Shown here: positions 50,039 through 57,700 of the stretch, one piece after another
Layout of the letters: each line of letters opens with the position of its first letter
Numbering within the stretch: the stretch's first letter is position 1
From: JANOAR01 sp031411235
GTDB taxonomy: Bacteria > Verrucomicrobiota > Verrucomicrobiia > Verrucomicrobiales > Verrucomicrobiaceae
Length of the DNA: 57,700 nt
Assembly (NCBI GenBank): GCA_031411235.1
Contig: JANOAR010000086.1
Location: forward strand, 1-57,700
Direction of reading: 5' to 3'
Notes under the pieces: generated by a model
What the model was told of the DNA's origin: nothing
Database searches by the model: none
The model's input: the letters and a program-made list of their open reading frames with translations, nothing else
Translations under genes and position numbers: made by a program

Positions 50039-50347
50039 ATGAAAAACACACTGCTTAAACTGTTCACCGTCGTCATCACCCTTTCTCTCGCTTCCTGCGC
50101 AGGTGGCCCCAATGCCCAAACTGGCACCGTCATCGGTGGCCTTGGCGGCGCAGCCGTCGGTGGCATCATCGGCAACCAAAGTGGCCGTGGCCTCGAAGGC
50201 GCACTCATCGGTGGCGGCATCGGAGCCCTGGGTGGCAATGCTGTTGGCGGTGCGCAGGATCAGCGCAACCAACAGCGCTACTACAACGGTGGCTATAACC
50301 AAGGTTACAACGGCGGCTACAACCAGGGCTACAATCGCGGCTACTAA
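50039..50347 (+). CDS. Glycine-zipper lipoprotein
   Basis: A 102-residue predicted lipoprotein. MKNTLLKLFTVVITLSLASC gives a lipobox (LASC, Cys20). A glycine-zipper core follows (GTVIGGLGGAAVGGIIGNQ, GLEGALIGGGIGALGGNAVGG), with G-x-x-x-G spacing that packs helices in or against the outer membrane, as in Rcs- or OmpA-associated lipoproteins. The tail repeats YNGGYNQGYNGGYNQGYNRGY. It may stabilise the envelope. A strong terminator follows the stop codon. Confidence 0.85.
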   Translation: MKNTLLKLFTVVITLSLASCAGGPNAQTGTVIGGLGGAAVGGIIGNQSGRGLEGALIGGGIGALGGNAVGGAQDQRNQQRYYNGGYNQGYNGGYNQGYNRGY

Positions 50348-50387
50348 TACTCGTCGCTTGCCTCGCGAGAGGTAGGTCCAAAACTCA

Positions 50388-50422
50388 AGCCCCGAGCCTG
50401 CGATCCAGGTTCGGGGCTTTTT
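50388..50422 (+). terminator. Rho-independent terminator of the glycine-zipper gene
   Basis: The 12-base arms agccccgagcct (50388-50399) and aggttcggggct (50407-50418) pair with one G-U, and the stem is followed by five U residues (50418-50422). It lies 40 bases downstream of the stop codon, in the gap before the convergent pbpC gene. Confidence 0.88.
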
Positions 50423-50434
50423 GTTGGCTTGCGC

Positions 50435-52795
50435 TCATTCCACCCGCTCCACGCGTACTTCGCAGATCGCTGAGCGCCCATGGTCATCGACGACTTGGAG
50501 ACGCGTCGTGCCTGCCTTGGCCTGCCACAGCAGCGGCTCCTGTGGGCTGCTAGAGCCAAGGCATTGTTTGCCGACAAACCAAAAAACACGGCTCACATCC
50601 GCCGCGACATCGGCTCGCAAGGGGATCGTCTGCCTTTCACGATCCGAAGCGCTGAGCACGTAGGTACGCGCGGCTACGGGCGAGACAATGCGCGGTGAAC
50701 CCACGGCACTCGCCGCCGCCTGTGCCATCGCATTCCCCTCTAGTGGCGGGGGCTCGCGACGTGGCACACCTGCCTGGCGATACAGTTCCAGCATGTCGGG
50801 TGGCCAGAATTCATACACCTCGCGCAGCAAGGCACGCTGCCCATCGTCGCGAGCCACGCGCAGATGGGTGGCTGGGTCGATGAGCACCTCGCGATGTATC
50901 TGGCACGGTGCGATGGGCGATACTCCAGGGATGAACCAGCCCTGCACTCGATGCTCGCAATGCCCCGTGGGAATCTCGCCAGACATAGCGCACAGCTCTA
51001 TTTTGGAAACCCCAGCAGGCGGCGGTGCGACGTGCCTCGGCAGGTGCAACTGATCGAGCACCGCAAACAGCAGTGGGGCCGCGCTGTCTCTCGCGACGAA
51101 GGCTGCATTTCCCTTGCCGCTGAAGTTACCGATCCACACCACCAGCACATACTCGCCACGCATCCCCGCTGCCCAGGCATCGCGAAAGCCATGCGACGTG
51201 CCTGTCTTCCACGTCACCTCAGGATCGACCACACTCTCGAAGCCCGTCGGAGCGCGGAGCATTTCGCGAGTGAGGAAGCGGGCGGCGGGCGACAAGGGGC
51301 GAGTGTTGAAGGCTGAAGGTTGAAGGCGGCTGCTCTCTGCCTTGGTATTCGCCACCGTGTCCATTTTCATCTTTAAACCCGTGGGTTTGCCATCATCGGC
51401 GAGAAGGCAATATAGCCCCGCCAACTCCTCCATGCTCACCTCCGCACCGCCCAAGGGCAGCGCTAGGCCGTAGAAGGACTCTGGCTTTGGGAAGGCCACT
51501 CCAGCGCTATTTAGAAAGCCGTAGAGACCTGGGGGCGCGAGTCGTTGAGTCAGAGTCACCGCAGGGATATTGCGGCTACGGAATAGCGCGTCAGCAGCCG
51601 GGATAGGGCCTGTGAACTCGCGATCAAAATTCTCGGGATTGTAGTCGCCAAAGCTCACCCGCCCATCGCGCACCAGCGTGCGCGGATGGATCAACCCCTG
51701 ATCCATCGCGAGGGCATAGACAAAAGGCTTCAGCGCCGAGCCTGGTGAGCGCCGAGCCATCACGCCATCCACTTGACCCAGGATGCTCGCATTCAAAAAG
51801 CCCGCCGAACCGACGTAGCCGAGCACCTCGCGTGTTGGTGCGTGTACGAGTAGCGCACAGGCATTGGCGATGCCCATCTCGCGACGCTGGGCCAGATAAC
51901 TCGCCATCGCTTGTTCTAGCGTGTGTTGCTTCGCGAGGTCGATGGTCGATCGCTGTGTTAGACCTTGTGGCTCTTGGTTAAAAAGCCTGCGAGCCAAGTG
52001 CGGCACCTCGCGTGGCACCTCCACGTCGGGCCTCAAGGCGAAGCCAGCGTCAAGGGCATGACTGGGCAGTCCGCGCTCGGCGGCGAGGCGTTGCCAGAGT
52101 CGGTAGGCTGCTTGGTTTGCCGCCGCATTTTCACTGCCGACTTTGGGCCTGCGTCGCGTGGGGCTTTGGGGTAAAACGGCCAGCGCCACGGCTTCGCGTA
52201 GTGACAGTTCCTTCGCTGGCTTGCCGCACCACAGCACGCTCGCCGCGCCGATGCCTTCGACGTTGCCACCGTAGGGGGCGAGGTTGAAGTAGGCCTCCAG
52301 GATCGCATCTTTCGAGTAATGCCGCTCCAGTTGCAGCGCTCGCAGCATCTGCTGCAGCTTGCCTACAAACGAGCGTGTACGCAGCCCATAGCGCAACCTT
52401 GCATACTGCATGGTGATGGTCGAGCCACCGCCCTGCCGCGTGCCTGCTACGACGCCCCCGATGGCACGTAGCACCGATAGTGGATTCACCCCGAGATGGG
52501 AGCGGAAGTGCCTGTCTTCCAGGGCCAGCGTTACCTCGATCACCTCGTTGCCGACTTCGGCCAGCGGCGTGTGCAGGCGGTACTTCGAGTCCGGCGTCAG
52601 CGCGAGATGAATGAGCTTCCCCTCGCGGTCATTGAGCGTTTGGGAGAAAGGCAGGCTCATGGGGTAGAGCATCGGCTTCGGGCACAGCAGCCAAGTAAGC
52701 CCGCTAGCCATAATTCCAGCCACAAGCCCATGCCAAACCCACGGCCATAAGCGTTGCCGCAGTGGCCAGCGGAGAGTGAGTTGGTGCCAAGTCAT
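50435..52795 (-). CDS. pbpC: Penicillin-binding protein 1C
   Basis: A 786-residue bifunctional peptidoglycan synthase. An N-terminal membrane anchor (VWHGLVAGIMASGLTWLLC) is followed by the glycosyltransferase 51 domain (ALEDRHFRSHLGVNPLSVLRA, GGSTITMQYARL, YFNLAPYGGNVEGIGAAS). The transpeptidase domain has SALK (Ser353, Lys356), SRN and KTGTS (Lys530). The C-terminal BiPBP_C domain (KIELCAMSGEIPTGHCEHRVQGW) identifies PBP1C. PbpC is usually next to a gene for an alpha2-macroglobulin-like protein; none is here. ATG 52795 is preferred because the longer frame lies in the divergent glgP promoter region. Confidence 0.93.
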   Translation of the reverse strand: MTWHQLTLRWPLRQRLWPWVWHGLVAGIMASGLTWLLCPKPMLYPMSLPFSQTLNDREGKLIHLALTPDSKYRLHTPLAEVGNEVIEVTLALEDRHFRSHLGVNPLSVLRAIGGVVAGTRQGGGSTITMQYARLRYGLRTRSFVGKLQQMLRALQLERHYSKDAILEAYFNLAPYGGNVEGIGAASVLWCGKPAKELSLREAVALAVLPQSPTRRRPKVGSENAAANQAAYRLWQRLAAERGLPSHALDAGFALRPDVEVPREVPHLARRLFNQEPQGLTQRSTIDLAKQHTLEQAMASYLAQRREMGIANACALLVHAPTREVLGYVGSAGFLNASILGQVDGVMARRSPGSALKPFVYALAMDQGLIHPRTLVRDGRVSFGDYNPENFDREFTGPIPAADALFRSRNIPAVTLTQRLAPPGLYGFLNSAGVAFPKPESFYGLALPLGGAEVSMEELAGLYCLLADDGKPTGLKMKMDTVANTKAESSRLQPSAFNTRPLSPAARFLTREMLRAPTGFESVVDPEVTWKTGTSHGFRDAWAAGMRGEYVLVVWIGNFSGKGNAAFVARDSAAPLLFAVLDQLHLPRHVAPPPAGVSKIELCAMSGEIPTGHCEHRVQGWFIPGVSPIAPCQIHREVLIDPATHLRVARDDGQRALLREVYEFWPPDMLELYRQAGVPRREPPPLEGNAMAQAAASAVGSPRIVSPVAARTYVLSASDRERQTIPLRADVAADVSRVFWFVGKQCLGSSSPQEPLLWQAKAGTTRLQVVDDHGRSAICEVRVERVE

Positions 52796-52949
52796 CGAGC
52801 GCAGAGTGAATGAGCAACGCCGAGACTTTGCAAGCCCAGGCAAACCCCATTGCCGAGCCATCGTTTTATCATCGCTGATTTGTCTGGCTCACTACTTGCT
52901 TCCACCTCAGAACTGCGCAGGTAGAACCACGCACCACCCACTCTTTTCC

Positions 52950-55406
52950 ATGCAAAGCACCTCCATCACCCCCGAAGCCTTCAAAGCCTCCATCCGCCAG
53001 CATCTCCGCCTTACCCTCGCTCGCGACATCTCCGATGCTCGTCCCCATGACTGGTTCACCGCTACCTCCATGGTCGTGCGTGATCACCTGCTCGATACCA
53101 TGTGGGACACTGTGGCCACGCACCGTGCGCAGAACGTGCGTCGCATTCACTACCTCTCCCTGGAGTATCTCATGGGTCGCCTCCTGGAGAACAACCTGCG
53201 CAACACCGACCTCTACGCACCTGCGAAGGCGGCGCTCGCCGACCTCGGCCAGGATCTCGATGCCATCCTCAATGAAGAGCCCGACATGGGCCTTGGTAAC
53301 GGCGGCCTGGGGCGACTCGCCGCGTGTTTCCTCGATTCTTTTTCGACGCTAGAATTGCCCGCCATCGGCTATGGCATTCACTACGAGTTCGGCCTTTTCC
53401 GCCAATCCTTCGTCGATGGCCGCCAGATGGAGCATCCCGATTCCTGGATGCACGAGGGGAGCCCCTGGAAAATCGTTCGCCCCGAATACAAGGTCTTAGT
53501 GCAGCTCTATGGCCGGGTGGTGCAAAAGTTTGATGACCTGGGCAATGCACGCTCCGAGTGGATCGATACACGGCCCATCATCGGCCTGCCCTGGGATGTG
53601 CCCATCGCTGGTTTCCGCTCCGCGACGGTGAACTCCCTGCGCCTCTGGCAAGCCCATGCCACCGACGATTTCAATTTCCAAATATTCAACGCTGGTGGCT
53701 ACGTCGAAGCCATCCAGGAGAAAGCCAAAGCCGAGACCATCTCCAAGGTTTTGTATCCCAACGACAGCACCGAGAGCGGTAAGGAACTGCGCCTCGTGCA
53801 GCAGTACTTCTTTGTTGCTTGCTCGCTTGCCGACATCGTGCGCCGCTATCAGCGCAACAATGCCACCTGGGATGCCTTCCCCGATAAATGTGCCATCCAG
53901 CTCAATGATACGCATCCCGCCGTCGCCATTCCCGAGCTGATGCGCCTCTTCCTCGATGTCCATGACATGACCTGGGAGCGAGCCTGGGGCATCGTGCAAA
54001 AAGTCTTCAGCTACACCAACCACACCCTGCTGCCTGAGGCGCTAGAAACTTGGAGTGTGCCCCTCTTTGGCCGCGTGCTGCCACGGCATTTGGAGATCAT
54101 TTATCAGATCAATAATCTCTTCCTCGCCAATGAAGTCGAAGCCCTCTGGCCCGGCGACGATGAGAAAAAACGCAACCTCTCCATCATCGAAGAGCGCGGC
54201 AACAAAGCCGTGCGCATGGCCCACCTCAGCGTCCTCGGCAGCCATCACACCAACGGCGTCGCAGCCCTGCACACCCGCCTGCTTAAAGAAAAACTCTTCG
54301 CCGACTTCAACGCACTCTACCCCGAGCGTTTTCTCAACCTCACCAACGGCGTCACCTTCCGCCGCTGGCTCACCGTTTGTAATCCCCAACTAGCCGCCCT
54401 CATCACCGAGGCCATCGGTGGTGACTGGTTGCAAGACGCGAGTAAACTTCGGGCACTCGATGTCTTTGCGACCGATACCGCCTTCCAAGAGCGCTTTCGC
54501 GCCATCAAGCACCAGCACAAGGTCGAACTCGCTGCCATCATCAAGAAAACCTGCGACATTGTCGTCAGTCCCGACGCCATCTTTGATGTGCAAATCAAGC
54601 GCCTGCATGAGTACAAGCGCCAGCACCTCAATCTCCTGCACATCCTCGGCCTCTATCGTCGCTTGTTACAAAACCCCGACGCCGACATCCATCCGCGCGT
54701 CTTCATCTTTGGAGCCAAGGCCGCGCCGGGCTACTTCCTGGCTAAAAATATCATCCACGCCATCAACGCCGTCGGCGAAAAAATCAACAACGACCCCCGC
54801 ATCAAGGATCGCTTGAAGGTCGTCTTCTTGCCCAACTACGGCGTCACCCTCGCCGAGCGCATCATCCCCGCCGCAGATGTTTCCGAGCAGATCAGCACCG
54901 CTGGAAAGGAAGCCAGCGGCACGGGTAACATGAAGCTCGCCCTCAACGGTGCCCTCACCATCGGCACCCTCGATGGAGCCAATGTCGAGATCCTCGAAGA
55001 GGTCGGCGACGACAACATCTTCATCTGCGGTCTCACCGTCGAAGAGGTCGAAGCCCTCACCACACGCGGCTACAACCCGTGGGAATATTACTGGGCCAAT
55101 GAAGAACTGCGTGCTGTCATCGACTGGCTCGCCAGCGACTTCTTCACGGGCAACGCCGACGACTTCAAGCCTATCCGCGATAGCCTCATGGAGCATGGCG
55201 ATCCCTATCTCGTTCTCGCCGATTACCAAAGTTACAGCGACGCCCAGACGAAGCTCGATGCTGCCTATCGCAACCGTGCCCTCTGGACGGCAATGGCGAT
55301 ACGCAATACCGCTAGAGTCGGTAAATTCAGCAGCGACCGCACCATTCAAGAGTACGCCGATAAGGTCTGGAACCTGCCCAGCGTGCGGGTGACGGGCAGT
55401 GTTTAA
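52950..55406 (+). CDS. glgP: Glycogen/starch phosphorylase
   Basis: Breaks glycogen or maltodextrin with phosphate to release glucose 1-phosphate. The 818-residue protein, from ATG 52950, has the catalytic and pyridoxal-phosphate motif EASGTGNMKLALNGA with Lys662, and family strings LEYLMGRLLENN, GLGNGGLGRLAACFLDS, IGYGIHYEFGLFRQ and VQIKRLHEYKRQHLN. It is the normal length for a GT35 phosphorylase. There is no neighbouring glg gene. It is divergent from pbpC with 154 bases between starts and convergent with a Gfo/Idh gene. Confidence 0.96.
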   Translation: MQSTSITPEAFKASIRQHLRLTLARDISDARPHDWFTATSMVVRDHLLDTMWDTVATHRAQNVRRIHYLSLEYLMGRLLENNLRNTDLYAPAKAALADLGQDLDAILNEEPDMGLGNGGLGRLAACFLDSFSTLELPAIGYGIHYEFGLFRQSFVDGRQMEHPDSWMHEGSPWKIVRPEYKVLVQLYGRVVQKFDDLGNARSEWIDTRPIIGLPWDVPIAGFRSATVNSLRLWQAHATDDFNFQIFNAGGYVEAIQEKAKAETISKVLYPNDSTESGKELRLVQQYFFVACSLADIVRRYQRNNATWDAFPDKCAIQLNDTHPAVAIPELMRLFLDVHDMTWERAWGIVQKVFSYTNHTLLPEALETWSVPLFGRVLPRHLEIIYQINNLFLANEVEALWPGDDEKKRNLSIIEERGNKAVRMAHLSVLGSHHTNGVAALHTRLLKEKLFADFNALYPERFLNLTNGVTFRRWLTVCNPQLAALITEAIGGDWLQDASKLRALDVFATDTAFQERFRAIKHQHKVELAAIIKKTCDIVVSPDAIFDVQIKRLHEYKRQHLNLLHILGLYRRLLQNPDADIHPRVFIFGAKAAPGYFLAKNIIHAINAVGEKINNDPRIKDRLKVVFLPNYGVTLAERIIPAADVSEQISTAGKEASGTGNMKLALNGALTIGTLDGANVEILEEVGDDNIFICGLTVEEVEALTTRGYNPWEYYWANEELRAVIDWLASDFFTGNADDFKPIRDSLMEHGDPYLVLADYQSYSDAQTKLDAAYRNRALWTAMAIRNTARVGKFSSDRTIQEYADKVWNLPSVRVTGSV

Positions 55407-55426
55407 AGCGGCACCGTGTAGTGATC

Positions 55427-55448
55427 GGAGCCCCGCGCTCCGGTCGCT
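55427..55448 (+). repeat. Short hairpin repeat ggagc-cccgc-gctcc, copy 2
   Basis: ggagccccgcgctcc forms a 5-bp stem around five bases and is followed by ggtcgct. The copy at 5401-5422 has the stem gaagc/gcttt, differing by changes that keep most pairs. Like that copy, it lies between two convergent genes, here in the 41-base gap between glgP and the Gfo/Idh gene. Confidence 0.5.
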
Positions 55449-56629
55449 TAAAACAGCGACAGCGGATTCACTCGCGTTTTGAGCGGCAGCGTGACGCGCT
55501 GGCCGTTCAAACGTTGTGACTCAAAGATGGCGCTGATCATCTCGATGGTCGTGCGAGCCTCCTGAACACCGCATAGCGGCTCGCGGCCATCACTTATGGC
55601 AGCGAGCAAATCGCGTGCAGCGACAACGTGGGAACTGAGTTCCTCGCCCAGCTTTGCGATGGGCTCCGGCTTGCCTACGCCAGCGGTGGTGATGGGCACC
55701 CAGATGTGCTCAGGCTTGGCGGGGTTAAAGGGGCTGCCTGCGAGCAGATGAGCCACAGGTTCCTTGTCGATGCGGAAGTCGATGATACCCTCTGTGCCGA
55801 TGATTTGCAGGCCGAAGCCAGCCGTCTTGCTGCCAGCTTCTTTGACGGAATCGAAGAACAACGGCATCCTATTCGCCATCTCGAAACGCGCATGAACTTC
55901 ATCCCCGGCGAGCAGCCCGATGCCTTCATCACCCTCACGTATATCGGCTTTGGTGAGGCTGTGGCCATCCTGGGCGACGAGGGCAGAGCAAGCCGCAGGC
56001 TGGCCGCCGAACATGCAGGCGAGGTTAAAAAGATGCGAGCCGAGCACCCACAGATCGAGCGAGCCGCCGCGAGTATCTTCTTTGCCACGAGCACGCATTT
56101 CCAGCACTCGGCCTATGAGGCCATCGGCGATGAGTTTTTGAATCACGGGCACCACGGGATGAAAGCGATTGCGATGCGCGACGCTGAGCCGCACGCCCTT
56201 GGCTTCACAGATGGCGACCAGTTCATCGGCCTCGACGAGCGAGCGGCAGAAGGGCTTCTCCATGTAGATGCCGCGTGCCCCAGCCGCGATGGCCGCGAGC
56301 ACCATCATGTGATGTTGATCCACATGGCGCGGGCCGATGGCGACGATCTCGGGGCGGACTTCCGCGAGCATGGTGCGGTAGTCGGCATAGCCTTTTTCTA
56401 CTTTGAGTTTTTTTAACTCAGCAGCCAGCCCTACGGCGTCGGCATCGGCTACGGCGACGATTTCGGTCTCGGGTACTTTGAGCCACATCGTATCGAGGCC
56501 GTGGCCGTAGTTGCCACGCCCAGTGTGGCCGATAACGGCGACGCGTGTCCTTGGGGCTTCCGCGCGGAGACTGGCGGTGGAGGCGGCGAGCGAGGCGGTG
56601 GCAGTGGTGATGAAGTGGCGGCGTTGCAT
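55448..56629 (-). CDS. Gfo/Idh/MocA family oxidoreductase
   Basis: A 393-residue oxidoreductase relative. It begins MQRRHFITTATASLAASTAS, an RR-containing and weakly Tat-like signal, followed by the Rossmann part VAVIGHTGRGN and the EKP motif IYMEKPFCRS (124-126). The C-terminal half is also family-like (SLDLWVLGSHLFNLACMFGGQPA, IIGTEGIIDFRI). The substrate is not known. The ATG at 56629 was chosen; the longer frame to 56854 reads into the next gene. It converges on glgP with 41 bases between stops and is 37 bases after the TPMT-like gene in transcription order. Confidence 0.87.
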   Translation of the reverse strand: MQRRHFITTATASLAASTASLRAEAPRTRVAVIGHTGRGNYGHGLDTMWLKVPETEIVAVADADAVGLAAELKKLKVEKGYADYRTMLAEVRPEIVAIGPRHVDQHHMMVLAAIAAGARGIYMEKPFCRSLVEADELVAICEAKGVRLSVAHRNRFHPVVPVIQKLIADGLIGRVLEMRARGKEDTRGGSLDLWVLGSHLFNLACMFGGQPAACSALVAQDGHSLTKADIREGDEGIGLLAGDEVHARFEMANRMPLFFDSVKEAGSKTAGFGLQIIGTEGIIDFRIDKEPVAHLLAGSPFNPAKPEHIWVPITTAGVGKPEPIAKLGEELSSHVVAARDLLAAISDGREPLCGVQEARTTIEMISAIFESQRLNGQRVTLPLKTRVNPLSLF

Positions 56630-56666
56630 GGTCGAGATGAACGCAGCGACTCGGGCGAAGCCTTCA

Positions 56667-57284
56667 TCAGCTACGCAATCGCAGTACGCGCAAGCGCTCT
56701 CGCCCTGCACGGCCTGGGTAGGCAGCGTCGGGGATGTAATCTTCGATGACCTCGAAGTCTTCGCTGAACGTCGCATCCAGCTCAGCCAGGGGCAGAGGAA
56801 AGGGCGGGCCTTCCTCGCCAGGATCGAGGTCGGGATTGATGAACCATACGCCAATGATCAAGCCACCAGGACGCAACACACTGCGGACAGCCTCGCGATA
56901 CGCGGCCCGCAGCGCTGGCGGCATGGCGCAGAAGCAGGTGTGCTCGACGACGATGTCGAAGGCTCCTTTGAACTCAGCGGGCAAGGCAAAAAGATCGCCC
57001 AGCACCCAAGTCTCTGGTGGTAGGGCAGGGTAGTTGACGCGTGCCTTTTCCAAACCTGTGGGCGCGATGTCCAGCCCAGTGACGCTGAGGCCATGCTGCA
57101 CGAGCAAAGCGACATCATGCCCTGTGCCACAGCCAGGGACGAAGACGCGGCCTGTGTGCTTGTGCGTGTCGAAGTATTGGGCAAGCGCTGGCGAAGCGGT
57201 GCCGCGATCCCATTGGGTATCGCCTTGGATGTAGAGTTGATCCCAGTTCGTGTTGAGGGGCGGGTTAGCGGCTATTGATGGCAT
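56667..57284 (-). CDS. TPMT-like SAM-dependent methyltransferase
   Basis: A 205-residue methyltransferase of the thiopurine S-methyltransferase family. The N-terminus has WDQLYIQGDTQWDRG with the family W-x-x-x-Y-x-x-G-D-T-x-W-D-x-G pattern, then FVPGCGTGHDVALL (motif I), LDIAPTGLEKAR, VEHTCFCAMPPALR and a C-terminal acidic region. Family members methylate thiols or halides, or produce methylated selenium compounds; the substrate here is unknown. It overlaps the end of the small membrane-protein gene upstream by 20 bases, so the two are translationally coupled. Confidence 0.85.
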   Translation of the reverse strand: MPSIAANPPLNTNWDQLYIQGDTQWDRGTASPALAQYFDTHKHTGRVFVPGCGTGHDVALLVQHGLSVTGLDIAPTGLEKARVNYPALPPETWVLGDLFALPAEFKGAFDIVVEHTCFCAMPPALRAAYREAVRSVLRPGGLIIGVWFINPDLDPGEEGPPFPLPLAELDATFSEDFEVIEDYIPDAAYPGRAGRERLRVLRLRS

Positions 57285-57600
57285 AAGTAATGTAGGAGCA
57301 AACGATCACCATGATGAGCATGGCAAAGAGAAAGATACCATCTGCAATGCGCTCAACGCGATGCATCCGTCTCAGGCTGCGCGTTCGCAGTGCCCAATAA
57401 GACAAGAGGCAGGAGGTGAGAAAGAGAAAGGCATCTGCGGCGAGAAAATCATCCGCGATGGTGTCCGCATTCCGTGCAGAAATGACAACCTGGATGATGC
57501 CAATCACCGTCAAGCACACGCCAACCATCGCAGCGGATACGGTGAAAATGTGAACGCAAATGTCCTCCTCCAAAGGCGTTCGTTTATCGGATGGTGGCAT
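57265..57600 (-). CDS. Small three-helix membrane protein
   Basis: A 111-residue integral membrane protein with hydrophobic segments IFTVSAAMVGVCLTVIGIIQVVI, FLAADAFLFLTSCLLSYWAL and GIFLFAMLIMVIVCSYITYAI, joined by a basic loop (RTRSLRRMHRVER). The family is not recognised. It overlaps the TPMT-like gene start by 20 bases (stop at 57265, next start at 57284), so the two are likely cotranscribed. Confidence 0.72.
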   Translation of the reverse strand: MPPSDKRTPLEEDICVHIFTVSAAMVGVCLTVIGIIQVVISARNADTIADDFLAADAFLFLTSCLLSYWALRTRSLRRMHRVERIADGIFLFAMLIMVIVCSYITYAINSR

Positions 57601-57622
57601 AGTGGAGGCGGTGCCGCCCGTC

Positions 57623-57700
57623 TCACGGCTTCTTCGCTGCTGCTGGAGCAGAGGCCGCAGCGGCAGGCTTAGCAGGTGGCGTTGCTGCTGGTTTCGCAGG
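57623..57700 (-). CDS. C-terminal end of an Ala/Pro/Lys-rich protein (partial)
   Basis: On the minus strand the edge frame reads PAKPAATPPAKPAAAASA and then PAAAKKP before TGA at 57625-57623. This is a low-complexity Ala/Pro/Lys tail typical of the ends of many secreted or ribosome-associated proteins. The rest lies right of the window, so the protein cannot be identified. It sits 22 bases upstream of the three-helix gene in the same direction. Confidence 0.55.
   Translation of the reverse strand, partial: PAKPAATPPAKPAAAASAPAAAKKP

Overview
The window is GC-rich, almost fully coding bacterial chromosome. The gene content points to the Planctomycetes-Verrucomicrobia group, most likely a heterotrophic member of Verrucomicrobiota. 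The markers are a cytochrome-type DUF1549/DUF1553 (PSD1) protein with a LamG insertion, a DUF4838 protein, two secreted Gfo/Idh/MocA oxidoreductases, an exosortase with its own C-terminally tagged substrate, a PQQ-type propeller with EF-hands, and many small lipoproteins. Shine-Dalgarno sequences are weak or absent before most genes, and this also fits the group. No tRNA, rRNA, CRISPR array, intact transposase or prophage was seen. The taxonomic call is inference from gene families, not from a marker-gene tree.

Layout. 1-5.6 kb is a loosely packed, repeat-littered stretch: the 3' end of a type I restriction gene (hsdR), a TrmN6-like methyltransferase bracketed by two copies of a 31-bp repeat, two convergent DoxX-like membrane genes, a small membrane protein and a fibronectin-III protein. 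5.6-13.4 kb is a leftward block: gluconokinase, an AddB-like PD-(D/E)XK nuclease, a secreted anchored protein, an RlmI-type methyltransferase and a fused aldolase/short-chain dehydrogenase. 13.7-16.2 kb holds a secreted protein with an exosortase-type C-terminal tag and an exosortase. 17-22 kb carries housekeeping genes: lepA, lepB, a squalene/phytoene synthase and a low-molecular-weight phosphotyrosine phosphatase; lepA is flanked on each side by a different inverted repeat.

22.1-27.3 kb contains a sugar isomerase and then a compact leftward four-gene operon (metallo-beta-lactamase fold, F390-synthetase-like adenylate-forming enzyme, ATP-grasp ligase, GNAT-like acyltransferase). All its junctions overlap by 4-11 bases. 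It is the best candidate in the window for an undescribed pathway. 27.4-32.5 kb is a set of secreted carbohydrate-related genes. 32.6-34.2 kb holds a rhodanese, a zinc-ribbon protein and an unknown protein.

34.4-45.8 kb holds clpB, an outer-membrane barrel protein with a clear terminator, dapB, a divergent VWA/WYL-regulator pair, and a divergent PSD1 and Gfo/Idh pair. 45.9-57.7 kb holds a SWIM-SNF2 helicase, an orphan parA, a glycine-zipper lipoprotein with terminator, pbpC, glycogen phosphorylase, a second Gfo/Idh gene, a TPMT-like methyltransferase, a small membrane protein and the tail of an Ala/Pro/Lys-rich protein.

The intergenic regions contain at least six kinds of palindromic or repeated elements, and one pair of palindromes lies in frame inside a coding sequence. 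Together they suggest a genome shaped by small non-autonomous repeats.
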